NCBI GenBank assembly: GCA_045652425.1
Contig: JAZRUG010000047.1
Span: forward strand, 47,554 to 111,553
Length of the DNA stretch: 64,000 bases
Direction of reading: 5' to 3'
Origin: RGIG1995 sp045652425
GTDB lineage: Bacteria; Bacillota; Clostridia; Oscillospirales; CAG-272
Numbering within the stretch: position 1 is the first letter of the stretch; each line of letters starts with the position of its first letter. Under the pieces are notes generated by a model, which did no database searches, had not been told where the DNA came from, and saw only the letters and a program-made list of their open reading frames with translations. Of the stretch, positions 1-7,714 are shown piece after piece. The position numbers and the translations under genes were made by a program.

Positions 1-2
1 CT

Positions 3-947
3 AAGTTGGTGTTCTATAAGACTCCTTGGACTCCAAGACCTCCTGTTGTTCCGCCTGTACCACCGTTTAGACCGCCATTTACTCCTCCGAAGCCGCCAGT
101 GGCTCCACCGCTCATTGCACCAATACAATTAGGCACTGTCATTGAGGGCAAATATAAACTGGAGAAGATACTTGCGGTCGGTCCTCACACAATTTACCTT
201 GCATCGGTTGAGGGTGAAGACAAAAAGGTAGCTGTTAAGGTAGAAGATATAAGCCGATTTAACAATGCCGTGGTAATTGCAAATATCAAGGAATCCTTTG
301 AGTTGCATAAGGCTATTAAGCACCCGGATGTACCGTCAATGCTTGAAATGATTCAGACTTCAAAGTATATCTACCTTGTGATGGAATACCTTGATGGCGA
401 AACACTTGACCGAGTATTAGCTACAAAGTCAGGACCTATGGAATCCAAGCGTGTTGCAATGGTAGGAAGAAATGTCGCAAGAATTCTACAATCACTGCAT
501 GAGCTTAATCCGCCTATTGTATGCAGAGATGTAAAGCCCTCCAACATTATGATTCACAATGGATTAGATGTTAAGATGTTCGACTTCGGCATAGCAATGA
601 GATATCATGATGATGGACGCGAGGATGATCAGATAGTTGGTACCGTTGGCTATGCAGCACCTGAGCAATATAAAGGACACGCTCGGCCTGAAACAGATAT
701 CTATGGTCTCGGAATGACTCTTTATTATATGCTTACAAAGGATGATCCTAAGATTCCTGGATTTAGATGTAAGTCTATTAAGGTATTGAATCCTAATGCC
801 GATTCACGATTGGTGCGTATCGTTGAGAAGTGTATCGAGCCAGATTATAAGAATAGATATAAGAGCTGTGCCGAACTCCTCAAGGATTTGGATCAGTTTA
901 TTAATGGTGGATCGCAAAGTCTATTCGGGAGAATTTTTAGAAAGTAA
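3..947 (+). CDS. Ser/Thr protein kinase with proline-rich N-terminus, 5' truncated by window edge
   Basis: The frame is open to the left edge, so the true start may lie outside; the first usable codon is a TTG at 6. About 40 residues of Pro-rich linker (PPVVPPVPPFRPP) precede a eukaryotic-like kinase domain. Visible motifs, numbered from that TTG, are VAVK with Lys78, the catalytic loop CRDVKPSN (173-180), DFG (193-195) and the activation-segment APE (218-220). The glycine-rich loop is degenerate (LAVGPHTIYLAS) and the usual HRD His is Cys. The catalytic Asp, Lys and Asn remain, so activity is plausible. No PASTA repeats or transmembrane segment follow; the protein ends just after the kinase fold, so it looks cytosolic. 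It is not the prkC type. Partners probably lie left of the window. Confidence 0.9.
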   Translation, partial: KLVFYKTPWTPRPPVVPPVPPFRPPFTPPKPPVAPPLIAPIQLGTVIEGKYKLEKILAVGPHTIYLASVEGEDKKVAVKVEDISRFNNAVVIANIKESFELHKAIKHPDVPSMLEMIQTSKYIYLVMEYLDGETLDRVLATKSGPMESKRVAMVGRNVARILQSLHELNPPIVCRDVKPSNIMIHNGLDVKMFDFGIAMRYHDDGREDDQIVGTVGYAAPEQYKGHARPETDIYGLGMTLYYMLTKDDPKIPGFRCKSIKVLNPNADSRLVRIVEKCIEPDYKNRYKSCAELLKDLDQFINGGSQSLFGRIFRK

Positions 948-1030
948 GCAGGCAAGAAATGAAACTTAAAAAGAAATTTAGTTTATTGTTGAGTTATTTT
1001 TTGTAACTATTCCAGTGGCTTTCATATATA

Positions 1031-1085
1031 AAAACTCCTTTGTTGATTTGATAATACTTCTATTATCTGTCAACAAAGGAGTTTT
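1031..1085. terminator. Long bidirectional hairpin between convergent genes
   Basis: AAAACTCCTTTGTTGA (1031-1046) pairs exactly with 1070-1085, and an inner GATAATA/TATTATC stem (1050-1056 with 1061-1067) closes on a CTTC loop. The ends are A-rich on one side and T-rich on the other, so it can stop both the kinase transcript and the opposing minus-strand pair. Confidence 0.85.
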
Positions 1086-1107
1086 ATACTGTTTGCTTTT
1101 ATAAAAC

Positions 1108-1305
1108 TTATTTACATATGGGATGTAATTCGTAATTATTACACGCTGCGTTATATAACATGGGTGCTAATTTTTTTCCGCATTTTCCAGAGGTTCCCGT
1201 TTCTACAACGACACATTTTCTGATAGTGTCAATTGTTCTTTCACCACACCAGTATGCACAGTTTCCGCAATTTTTGTTTATTTTATTAAGCGTCATTTTA
1301 CCCAT
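1108..1305 (-). CDS. Small Cys-rich protein, putative zinc-binding
   Basis: A 65-residue protein that I do not recognise. It holds seven cysteines, starting with a CGNCAYWC cluster followed by spaced KC, KC, AAC and IC. This pattern suggests a structural zinc site or disulfides; there is no signal peptide, so zinc is more likely. The ATG has a good ribosome binding site (AAAGGAGTG) eight bases upstream. It lies 29 bp downstream of the 1335-1901 gene on the same strand and is probably cotranscribed with it, ending at the hairpin at 1031-1085. Confidence 0.6.
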   Translation of the reverse strand: MGKMTLNKINKNCGNCAYWCGERTIDTIRKCVVVETGTSGKCGKKLAPMLYNAACNNYELHPICK

Positions 1306-1334
1306 TTTGTGTTCACTCCTTTTCTAAATTCAAA

Positions 1335-1901
1335 CTATCTTGTTTTGATTCTTTCTATGTTTGCTTCTATATTACTTGTCGAAATCTCACCGTTTTCGTC
1401 AAAAATAGGCAAAAGACCATCTTGTTCGTAAACGGAGTTTGCCCATTTTTTAGTAGCTTCATCACTTATTACAGATGCGAAAGCTAATATAGTATCACGA
1501 ATGTTTGCTATTTTCTTCATTTGACTAATCTTTGTAAATTGATTATCAGTTTCTTTTATAAAATAAATATGACAAAGTTCAAATTTTTCTCCCGTGATAA
1601 GCGCTATCTCTAAATCATGCTTATTATATACACCTACGATACCATTATCTTCCTGTTCGCTGTTTATTAATTTAAAATCAACAACATTATCGATTGGATA
1701 TTCTTCTATAAACTGAAGTTTGCCGTTTTTAGCCTTGTTAAAAACAATGATGCGTTCATTATCCAAAGAATAATCTACCATTTCTTGAAGGCTGCCTCCC
1801 TGAATAGAGCCATACCTTTCTAATGATTGTATTGACGCATCCTTTTCTTTCTGTGCTTTTGCTTCCGCCAATTTCTTTTTAATTTCATCAAAAAAACTCA
1901 T
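1335..1901 (-). CDS. Unrecognised cytosolic protein divergent from an XRE regulator
   Basis: A 188-residue protein. I chose the ATG at 1901 (MSFFDEIKKK) because AGAGGTATAGTT stands directly before it; an in-frame start 12 codons upstream has no such site. The N-terminus is a charged helix (residues 3-20), the middle alternates strand-like hydrophobic and polar residues (IIVFNKAKNGKLQFIEEYP), resembling a small beta-barrel or PH-like fold, and the end is helical. No signal peptide or membrane segment is seen. It is divergently arranged with the XRE-type gene at 2023, which may control it. Function unknown. Confidence 0.65.
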   Translation of the reverse strand: MSFFDEIKKKLAEAKAQKEKDASIQSLERYGSIQGGSLQEMVDYSLDNERIIVFNKAKNGKLQFIEEYPIDNVVDFKLINSEQEDNGIVGVYNKHDLEIALITGEKFELCHIYFIKETDNQFTKISQMKKIANIRDTILAFASVISDEATKKWANSVYEQDGLLPIFDENGEISTSNIEANIERIKTR

Positions 1902-1950
1902 AACTATACCTCTTTTTGTATAACATTGTCGAACCAAAGTCCAATATTAG

Positions 1951-2004
1951 AATACCATAGTATTTTATTTTGTCGAGATTTTTGAGATAATAGTATTGTA
2001 ATAT
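1951..2004. promoter_or_regulatory. Candidate operator cluster in the divergent XRE promoter region
   Basis: The 121-bp gap between the divergent genes holds an inverted repeat AATAC-CATA-GTATT (1951-1964) and a second similar site AATAGTATT followed by AATATT (1989-2004). Their resemblance to each other and position over both presumed promoters suggest autoregulatory sites for the XRE protein. This is inference from symmetry alone. Confidence 0.35.
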
Positions 2005-2022
2005 TTGTCTTGGAGGCTAGTT

Positions 2023-2301
2023 ATGTTAAGCAAGAAAATATGTGAATTGCGATTATCTTTTGGTTGGACACAGGTGCAATTGGCTCAAAAATTAGGTATT
2101 ACAAAACAAACCGTTTCAAATTGGGAAAACGATAATATTCAGCCGTCAATAGATATGCTTGTCAAACTTGCAAAAACATTCAATGTATCTACTGATTATT
2201 TGTTGAGACTAACACCTACTAATTCTATAAATGTTGACGGACTACCAACAGAATTTGTTTCGCATATAGTTCAAATCATAGACGATTATAAAACAAAGTA
2301 A
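2023..2301 (+). CDS. XRE-family DNA-binding transcriptional regulator
   Basis: A 92-residue protein starting at the ATG at 2023, six bases after a GGAGG; the longer reading from 2005 is not supported by a ribosome binding site. Residues 3-60 are a five-helix HTH_3 domain of Cro/C1 type: ICELRLSFGWTQVQLAQKLG, then ITKQTVSNWEND as the recognition helix, then PSIDMLVKLAKTFNVSTDYLL. The short tail may dimerise. It stands alone on the plus strand, divergent from the gene at 1335-1901, and is closed by a strong terminator. Confidence 0.9.
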   Translation: MLSKKICELRLSFGWTQVQLAQKLGITKQTVSNWENDNIQPSIDMLVKLAKTFNVSTDYLLRLTPTNSINVDGLPTEFVSHIVQIIDDYKTK

Positions 2302-2330
2302 AAAACGGAGCAGGCTTTCTGCTCCGTTTT
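2302..2330 (+). terminator. Rho-independent terminator of the XRE gene
   Basis: CGGAGCAG (2306-2313), loop GCTTT and CTGCTCCG (2319-2326) flanked by A and T runs, directly after the XRE stop codon. Confidence 0.9.
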
Positions 2331-2412
2331 GCTATTTGTTATATCTCTCCACAACACTATGTATCGCCCAGCAAAATTTGTCGAAAGGTGTCAATGTTGT
2401 CAGCAAAGTATC

Positions 2413-2439
2413 ACCTCTATGTAATAAATACATAGAGGT
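2413..2439. repeat. Perfect 11-bp palindrome, ACCTCTATGTA family
   Basis: ACCTCTATGTA (2413-2423) pairs with TACATAGAGGT (2429-2439) across a 5-base loop. The same ACCTCTATG core begins both repeat units at the right end of the window (63834 and 63937), so this may be a fragment of the same family. It lies in a gene-free 180-bp stretch. Confidence 0.6.
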
Positions 2440-2440
2440 A

Positions 2441-2478
2441 AAAAACAAGCCCTTCCCCGTTTGGAAAAGGCTTGTTTT
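2441..2478 (-). terminator. Terminator of the solute-binding lipoprotein gene
   Basis: Read on the minus strand, AAACAAGCC pairs with GGGCTTGTTT around a CCAAACGGGG-containing loop and is followed by TTTTTT. It begins a few bases past the stop codon at 2482. Confidence 0.85.
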
Positions 2479-2481
2479 GTA

Positions 2482-3942
2482 TTATTTAAATTCATCGAAG
2501 TCGGCGTAAATCTTCTTAATATGAGCTTTTACGGCTTTCTCAAGTCTTGCATAGTTTCTCGAAATATTTGACGTTTGCGGGTCAACGTCGAGTATGCCGG
2601 AACGAAGGTCGCCGAAGTTGTAGTAAAGACCGATATCATATACGCAGTTATTGCGGAGTATATGCAAAGTCTCTTCGGATTCATCATCTCTGACGTATCT
2701 TCTTGTGAGAAGCGTTTCAAACCAAGTCGGTACAATCGTAAAGCTTGATATATAGTTCATATCTTCAATTATAGTTGCCGTACGTTCCAAATCTTCTTGT
2801 ACGTTAGGGAGCGCAAAGAGGTTATTGTTATAAGGATATATCGTCTTATATCCCTCTTGGTGTTCGTCGTATTTCGGGAACGGAAGAACACCGAATTCGC
2901 TTTCCATCTCGGCAAATCCGGAGAGCGCGCCCTCGCTGGTATAGTGGAACAAATACAAATCCTGTGTAAACAAGAAGCGGAGATATGCGTATTTATGAGA
3001 GTACTGAGAACTGTCAAATTTTACGTCCGAGCAGGTCATACAGTATGAGTGCGACGAATCTGTGAAAACTTGCTTCAGTTTTTCATAAAGAGTTACAGTC
3101 TTGTCGCCGTTTTGCATAAGTGTAATTTGAGGATATCCCGTCTCGTCGTTGGTGGTCGCTCTGAGTCCGGAAGCGTAAAGGAACATTCTCGGATTGTGGT
3201 GTTCCATAAGAGTTCCGTATTTATCAACCTCGGTCATGTGTCCGTCTTGGTTAACGTCAACAGAAACGGAATTAACCATATTTGCCCAGTTATCAATAGT
3301 CCACTGGTTGTTCTTCATTAATTCATAAGGGTCGGTAAGCTGAAAATCTTCAACCAATTTCTTGTTGAAAAATACGCAGAAGCCTATAGTATGTATATTG
3401 AGAGCGCAGTTTGCAAAAAACAGCTTGTTGCCTATCATAAGCTGATCTTTTGAGTTGCTGTCCCAATAAGATTTATCCCAATTAAAAGTTTCGATATCAA
3501 GCAGGTTCATAAGTAAGTTTTCTTGAGCCATTGTCGCGAGGTTCGAGCACGAAGCAAGAATAGCGTCAAATTCACACGCACCGCCCATAACCTGTGTTCT
3601 TACCGTAGTAAGAATGTTTGTAACGTTAAGCTGACAAACTTTTATATTGTATTTTTCTTCAAGGATAGAGTTTCTTTTTGCGATAGAAGAATCAAGAATC
3701 TTGCTGTCTTCTCCATCTGATACAAGATAGCCTGTGTTGTATGCGCTTCCCTCGTTTGTAATAAACGTAAATTCATATCCTCCGTAATCTTTTGCGGGAA
3801 GATTTGGGTTTTCGGCGGTTCCTTTTATTTCTTCTTCATCTTTATCTTTTGAGCCGCCACTTCCACCGCAAGCAACGAGCATAGAAAGGAGCATAATAAG
3901 CGCTAATGTAAGTGCTAAAATTTTCGAAAAAGTTTTTTTCAT
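2482..3942 (-). CDS. Extracellular solute-binding lipoprotein (ABC transporter type)
   Basis: A 486-residue protein with a lipoprotein signal peptide: MKKTFSKI, a hydrophobic core and lipobox LVAC with Cys25, followed by a Gly/Ser/acidic linker. The mature part (KDYGGYEFTFITNEGSAYN onward) resembles family 1 substrate-binding proteins that bind sugars or oligosaccharides; the ligand cannot be read. The ATG is preceded by GGGAGGCACT. There are no permease or ATPase genes on either side and it has its own promoter and terminator, so it must work with a transporter encoded elsewhere, or as a sensor or scavenger. Confidence 0.8.
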   Translation of the reverse strand: MKKTFSKILALTLALIMLLSMLVACGGSGGSKDKDEEEIKGTAENPNLPAKDYGGYEFTFITNEGSAYNTGYLVSDGEDSKILDSSIAKRNSILEEKYNIKVCQLNVTNILTTVRTQVMGGACEFDAILASCSNLATMAQENLLMNLLDIETFNWDKSYWDSNSKDQLMIGNKLFFANCALNIHTIGFCVFFNKKLVEDFQLTDPYELMKNNQWTIDNWANMVNSVSVDVNQDGHMTEVDKYGTLMEHHNPRMFLYASGLRATTNDETGYPQITLMQNGDKTVTLYEKLKQVFTDSSHSYCMTCSDVKFDSSQYSHKYAYLRFLFTQDLYLFHYTSEGALSGFAEMESEFGVLPFPKYDEHQEGYKTIYPYNNNLFALPNVQEDLERTATIIEDMNYISSFTIVPTWFETLLTRRYVRDDESEETLHILRNNCVYDIGLYYNFGDLRSGILDVDPQTSNISRNYARLEKAVKAHIKKIYADFDEFK

Positions 3943-4009
3943 AGTGCCTCCCGGAATTAGTTTGCATAAATTAGATAAAAGTAATGAATAATTTATTTAC
4001 CTTGCGGTA

Positions 4010-4038
4010 ATTTTACCAAAAAAACCGTTTTGTGTCAA
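4010..4038 (-). promoter_or_regulatory. Vegetative promoter of the solute-binding lipoprotein
   Basis: On the minus strand TTGACA (4033-4038) is followed by a 17-bp spacer and TAAAAT (4010-4015), about 70 bp before the start at 3942. The rest of the gap from 3943 to 4277 holds only this promoter, the one at 4181 and a loosely repeated GTACTTT motif. Confidence 0.8.
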
Positions 4039-4180
4039 GCGGAGTTTGTGCATAATGTACTTTTTGGTGAAAGTGTTCAATAATTATTGTGAAATCTTAG
4101 TACATTACCCTTGGATGTTGTGTACTTTCACGTATTTAGCGGAATTGCATATATTATTATATTTTTTCTTTGGAATTTTA

Positions 4181-4209
4181 TTGACATATTGCTTCTTATA
4201 GTATAAAAT
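4181..4209 (+). promoter_or_regulatory. Vegetative promoter for the micro-ORF and rny
   Basis: TTGACA (4181-4186), a 17-bp spacer and TAAAAT (4204-4209) stand about 70 bp before the 32-codon ORF and 195 bp before rny. Confidence 0.8.
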
Positions 4210-4277
4210 ATATGTAATATGGGTAAATGTTGTGTTTAATATACAATGACTGAAACTTATGTGAGGTCTTGAAATAT

Positions 4278-4376
4278 ATGGCAATAAGTATAGTAGGATT
4301 ATTTGTTATATGCTCGGCTGTCGCAGCAGTTTTAGGCATTGTTGGTATTATAATTATATTTGCTTGTAAAAAATAA
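4278..4376 (+). CDS. Putative 32-residue single-pass membrane micro-protein
   Basis: Starting at the ATG at 4278, the 32 codons encode MAISIVGLFV, a continuous hydrophobic stretch to IIIIFAC, and a terminal Lys-Lys. This is a plausible single transmembrane helix with a positive cytosolic end. A GAGGT lies 10 bases upstream. It follows directly on a strong promoter and ends 26 bp before the rny start, so it would be the first gene of the rny transcript. It could regulate membrane-bound RNase Y or act only as a leader peptide; both are inference. No homologue is known to me. Confidence 0.5.
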   Translation: MAISIVGLFVICSAVAAVLGIVGIIIIFACKK

Positions 4377-4402
4377 AATATTGACTAAGGAGGTGCACTG
4401 CT

Positions 4403-5947
4403 GTGATTGAAGCTATAGTTGCAATCGTTGCCCTTGCAGTCGGTATTGCTGTCGGAATGGTTTTGGGTATTGCATATCGCAAAAAAGTAACCGAAGCTAA
4501 AATAGGATTGGCGGAAGAAAGAGCCAAGAATATTGTAAATGATGCAGAAAAGGTGGCTGAAACCAAAAAGAAAGAAGCTCTTATTGAAGCAAAAGAAGAG
4601 ATACTTCGTTCCAGAAACGAGCTTGAGCGTGAGATTAAGGAAAGAAGAAATGAAGTTTCCAGACTTGAACGCCGCGCAGTAACGAAGGAAGAAACTCTTG
4701 AACGCAAAACGGAAGCTTTAGAGAAAAAAGACGAACAGTTAAACCGCAAGATCAAGGAAAATGAAGAATTAAAGGAACGCCTCGAGGAATTGCGAGTACA
4801 ACAGCTTGAAAAACTTGAGCAGATTGCCGGTATAAGCGCTGCAGAAGCAAAGAAAGAACTTGTACAGCGTATTGAAGACGAGGTTAAACACGAAGCGGCG
4901 CAGAGAATTGTTGAGATTGAAAATCAGCTCAAAGAAGAGGCTGATGACAAGGCGAGAAATATTATTTCCCTTGCAATCCAGAGATGCGCGGCTGACCACG
5001 TATCAGAAACTACGGTATCCGTTGTTCCTCTTCCCAACGACGATATGAAGGGAAGAATTATAGGTCGAGAAGGCAGAAACATTCGTGCAATTGAGACGCT
5101 TACGGGAGTTGATCTTATAATAGATGACACGCCTGAAGCGATAACCCTTTCGGGATTTGACCCGATCAGAAGAGAAGTTGCGAGAATTACGCTGGAAAAA
5201 CTCATTTCCGACGGAAGAATACATCCTGCAAGAATTGAGGAAACGGTAGAAAAAGCTCGTAAGGAAGTAGATAACACCATTAAACAGGCGGGAGAAAAGG
5301 CAATATTCGAAACGGGTGTTCATGGATTGAACAACGAACTCGTTAAGTTGCTCGGTAGACTTAAGTACCGTACAAGCTACGGACAGAACGTACTCCGCCA
5401 CTCTATTGAGGTTGCTCATCTCTCCGGTATGATAGCCGATGAAATGGGCGTAGACAGTACTCTTGCAAAGAGAGCAGGTTTGCTCCATGACATAGGTAAG
5501 GTACTTACACAAGAGGTTGAAGGTTCACACGTACAATTGGGTGTTGACCTCGCCAAGAAGTATAAGGAAAACAAAGAAGTTATTCACGCTATTGAGGCTC
5601 ATCACAACGATGTTGAACCCCGTACTATCATAGCAATGATAGTACAAGCGGCAGATGCTATATCCGCTGCAAGACCGGGCGCTCGTCGTGAAGACCTTGA
5701 AAACTACATCAAGAGACTTCAGAAACTTGAAGAAATTGCAAACAGCTTTAACGGTGTTGAAAAGTCTTATGCAATTCAGGCAGGTCGTGAGGTTCGCATA
5801 ATGGTTAAACCCAATGAAGTGAATGACGAGCAGATGGTACTTATAGCAAGGGATGTTGTAAAGAAGATTGAAGAAAATCTTGAATATCCCGGTCAGATAA
5901 AGATTCACGTAATCAGAGAGAACCGCGCTATCGAGTACGCGAAGTAA
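4403..5947 (+). CDS. rny: Ribonuclease Y
   Basis: A 514-residue membrane-anchored endoribonuclease that starts bulk mRNA decay in Gram-positive bacteria. The GTG start at 4403 sits seven bases after AAGGAGGTG. The order is typical: an N-terminal transmembrane helix (residues 2-25), a long charged coiled coil (about 30-190), a KH RNA-binding domain with GRIIGREGRNIRAIE (217-231) and an HD metal-dependent phosphohydrolase domain with HDIGKV (His362-Asp363) and the downstream EAHHND. Length matches the family. It is followed by ymdB and spoVS, as in Bacillus, and preceded by a micro-membrane ORF. Confidence 0.97.
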   Translation: MIEAIVAIVALAVGIAVGMVLGIAYRKKVTEAKIGLAEERAKNIVNDAEKVAETKKKEALIEAKEEILRSRNELEREIKERRNEVSRLERRAVTKEETLERKTEALEKKDEQLNRKIKENEELKERLEELRVQQLEKLEQIAGISAAEAKKELVQRIEDEVKHEAAQRIVEIENQLKEEADDKARNIISLAIQRCAADHVSETTVSVVPLPNDDMKGRIIGREGRNIRAIETLTGVDLIIDDTPEAITLSGFDPIRREVARITLEKLISDGRIHPARIEETVEKARKEVDNTIKQAGEKAIFETGVHGLNNELVKLLGRLKYRTSYGQNVLRHSIEVAHLSGMIADEMGVDSTLAKRAGLLHDIGKVLTQEVEGSHVQLGVDLAKKYKENKEVIHAIEAHHNDVEPRTIIAMIVQAADAISAARPGARREDLENYIKRLQKLEEIANSFNGVEKSYAIQAGREVRIMVKPNEVNDEQMVLIARDVVKKIEENLEYPGQIKIHVIRENRAIEYAK

Positions 5948-6058
5948 TCTTCATTATTGTGTAAAACACAATTTTCACATATATTTATATAGAACGAATT
6001 CGAAATGAATAAACGGAACGTTACCCGTTTGAATATATATTTATATGCGTTTTACTGT

Positions 6059-6124
6059 ATCACAGTCCGTATGGATAAAACATACGGATTGTGATATTGT
6101 TATATATGGCGAAAAAGCCATATA
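6059..6124. repeat. Two tandem hairpins in the rny-ymdB gap
   Basis: ATCACAGTCCGTATG (6059-6073) pairs almost perfectly with 6081-6095 around GATAAAA, and a second hairpin TATATGGC/GCCATATA (about 6104-6123) follows, ending about 18 bases before the ymdB start. Neither has a T-run, so they look like mRNA structure, a processing site or a regulator of ymdB translation rather than a terminator. Confidence 0.5.
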
Positions 6125-6141
6125 ATAGAAAGGTAGAAAAA

Positions 6142-6921
6142 ATGAGAATATTGGCATTAGGCGATATAGTAAGTCCTATGGCGGTTGATGGACTGAAAAC
6201 TAAACTCTGGGACTACAGAAAGAATGAAAAAATAGATTTTGTAGTAGCAAACGGCGAAAATGCCAGCCGCGGAAACGGACTTGAGGCTGATGCGGCTCAA
6301 ATGTTGCTTGATTACGGTGTTGATGTTATAACCGGCGGAAACCATATCTGGCAGAAAAATTCACTCCGTCCTTTTCTTGACTCAAGCCCCAATATAGTCA
6401 GGCCAATGAATTTTCCCGGAGAATGTGCAGGTAACGGATATACTATAGCCGACTGTAACGGATATCGGGTTCTTGTTATGAACGTATCGGGAACCGTATA
6501 TATGGAGAGTCTTGAATGTCCGTTCAGAGCAGTTGAAAAATGTCTTGAAAGCCAAAAAGGGAAGTATGATATAAGTTTACTTGATATACACGCCGAGGCT
6601 ACGGGAGAAAAATATGCTTTGGCAAGATACTTTGACGGCAAAATAAGCGGAATATTCGGTACGCATACCCATGTTCAGACGGCAGATGAGCAAATATTGC
6701 CAAAGGGTACGGCATATATAACAGACCTCGGAATGTGTGGTCCGAAAAATTCTATTTTGGGCGTAAAGTCAGAAATAATAATTGAAAAAATGAGAACAAA
6801 AATGCCTGCGCGCTTTGAGTTTGCCGACGGAGATGTTGAGTATAACGGTGTTATAATTGAATTTGACACGTCGGGAAATCAGGAAATAAAGGCAAAAACA
6901 ATAAAAAGAGTGAGGTTTTGA
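6142..6921 (+). CDS. ymdB: TIGR00282-family metallophosphoesterase, YmdB type
   Basis: A 259-residue protein starting at the ATG at 6142 (MRILALGDIV) behind AAAGGT; the longer upstream reading adds residues absent from the family. It has the calcineurin-like metal ligands: GD (res. 7-8), NGENAS, GGNHIW, DIHAEATGEK and FGTHTHVQTADE. YmdB of Bacillus is a phosphodiesterase reported to hydrolyse cyclic nucleotides and to affect biofilm and motility choices and RNase Y activity. Adjacent placement after rny and before spoVS matches Bacillus and supports the assignment. The stop codon overlaps the terminator hairpin. Confidence 0.93.
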   Translation: MRILALGDIVSPMAVDGLKTKLWDYRKNEKIDFVVANGENASRGNGLEADAAQMLLDYGVDVITGGNHIWQKNSLRPFLDSSPNIVRPMNFPGECAGNGYTIADCNGYRVLVMNVSGTVYMESLECPFRAVEKCLESQKGKYDISLLDIHAEATGEKYALARYFDGKISGIFGTHTHVQTADEQILPKGTAYITDLGMCGPKNSILGVKSEIIIEKMRTKMPARFEFADGDVEYNGVIIEFDTSGNQEIKAKTIKRVRF

Positions 6922-6932
6922 CCTCGCTTTTT
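6905..6932 (+). terminator. Terminator overlapping the ymdB stop codon
   Basis: AGTGAGGT, TTTG loop and ACCTCGCT followed by TTTTTG; the last codons of ymdB form the left arm. Confidence 0.7.
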
Positions 6933-6972
6933 GTGTGTTGCGATATTTTTTTGAAAAAATTGCAAAAAAACC

Positions 6973-7001
6973 TTGCAAAAAACAAGGTAATACCATATAA
7001 T
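6973..7001 (+). promoter_or_regulatory. Promoter of spoVS
   Basis: TTGCAA (6973-6978), 17-bp spacer and a perfect TATAAT (6996-7001), giving an 80-nt leader. It looks SigA-dependent, unlike the SigH control known for Bacillus subtilis spoVS. Confidence 0.7.
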
Positions 7002-7087
7002 GTAATAGTTACGTTTTATAGATGAAGATAATTTTTAGTTTACATATATACGTACGAACTATAGAAACGAAAGTGAGAACACATTAT

Positions 7088-7348
7088 ATGGAAATTTTGA
7101 AGGTATCGTCAAAGTCAAATCCAAACTTGGTTGCAGGGGCTTTGGCGGGGGTTATTAACGAACAGAAAGAAGCAGAATTACAAGCTGTCGGTGCAGGTGC
7201 CGTTAACCAGGCTGTAAAAGCTATCGCAATAGCAAGAGGTTTTCTTGCCCCCTCGGGTATTGAGCTTGTATGTGTACCTATTTTTTCTGAAGTAACAATA
7301 AATGATGATATCAGAACAGCTATCAGGCTTCAGGTTACTATAAAATAA
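7088..7348 (+). CDS. spoVS: Stage V sporulation protein S
   Basis: The ATG at 7088 gives an 86-residue protein, the exact family length; the ORF reads open further upstream to 7022 but without similarity. Residues MEILKVSSKSNPNLVAGALA and AVGAGAVNQAVKAIAIARGF are near-identical to Bacillus SpoVS, a small Alba-like dimer that probably binds nucleic acid and affects septation and coat assembly during sporulation. The family also occurs in non-sporulating Clostridia, so its presence is suggestive, not proof, of sporulation. It ends the rny-ymdB-spoVS cluster and has its own promoter and terminator. Confidence 0.95.
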   Translation: MEILKVSSKSNPNLVAGALAGVINEQKEAELQAVGAGAVNQAVKAIAIARGFLAPSGIELVCVPIFSEVTINDDIRTAIRLQVTIK

Positions 7349-7351
7349 CAT

Positions 7352-7386
7352 AAAAAAGAGCACACGTTTTCGTGTGCTCTTTTTTT
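7352..7386 (+). terminator. Strong terminator of spoVS
   Basis: GAGCACACG (7358-7366), loop TTTT, CGTGTGCTC (7371-7379), with A-run before and T-run after. Confidence 0.95.
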
Positions 7387-7398
7387 GTTGTTAATTGT

Positions 7399-7713
7399 CG
7401 GGGCTTTGCCCCTCCCACATAACAAAAGGCCGCTTACTTTCTTTTGAGGAAAGAAAGTAAGCAAAGAAACCTCGAATAACAGGTTTGTGCGAACAGTATT
7501 AAAGTGTCATTTCGAGTGGAACGGCCGAAGGAAGCGGAATCGAGAAATCCCATAATTATTGCGCACAGATAATGGGATCCTTCGACTTCGGCAGTTACAC
7601 TGCCTTCGCTCAGGATGACCATTTAATTAAGTTCGCACAAATCAGAGAAGCAAGTTCTTTGCCAAGCTTTCTGCGAAAGAAAGCGGGCGTACTTCCTTTC
7701 AAGAAAGTAGGGG
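7399..7713. repeat. Composite palindromic intergenic element, copy 1
   Basis: This gene-free stretch opens with a GGGGCTTTGCCCC hairpin (about 7400-7413). From 7432 a hairpin (GCTTACTTTCTTT/AAAGAAAGTAAGC, 7432-7462) starts the element; the other end (7645-7713) has CAAGTTCTTTGCC and another AAGAAAGTAGG hairpin. The interior carries TCATTTCGAGTGGAAC (7507-7522) and GGGATCCTTCGACTTCGG with CGCTCAGGATGACC. Read on the minus strand it matches the element at 57161-57384 in order: TACTTTCTT, CAAAGAACTTGC, TCTCTG, GATTTCTCGATT, TTCCACTCGAAATGAC, TTCGAGGTTTCTTTGCTTAC. There is no coding capacity, so it is a MITE-like or REP-like non-autonomous repeat. Confidence 0.8.
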
Positions 7714-7714
7714 A

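Noticed and set aside
5948..6141. Possible riboswitch or T-box upstream of ymdB
   Set aside because: Hairpins are present but no conserved core of a known riboswitch class is recognised.
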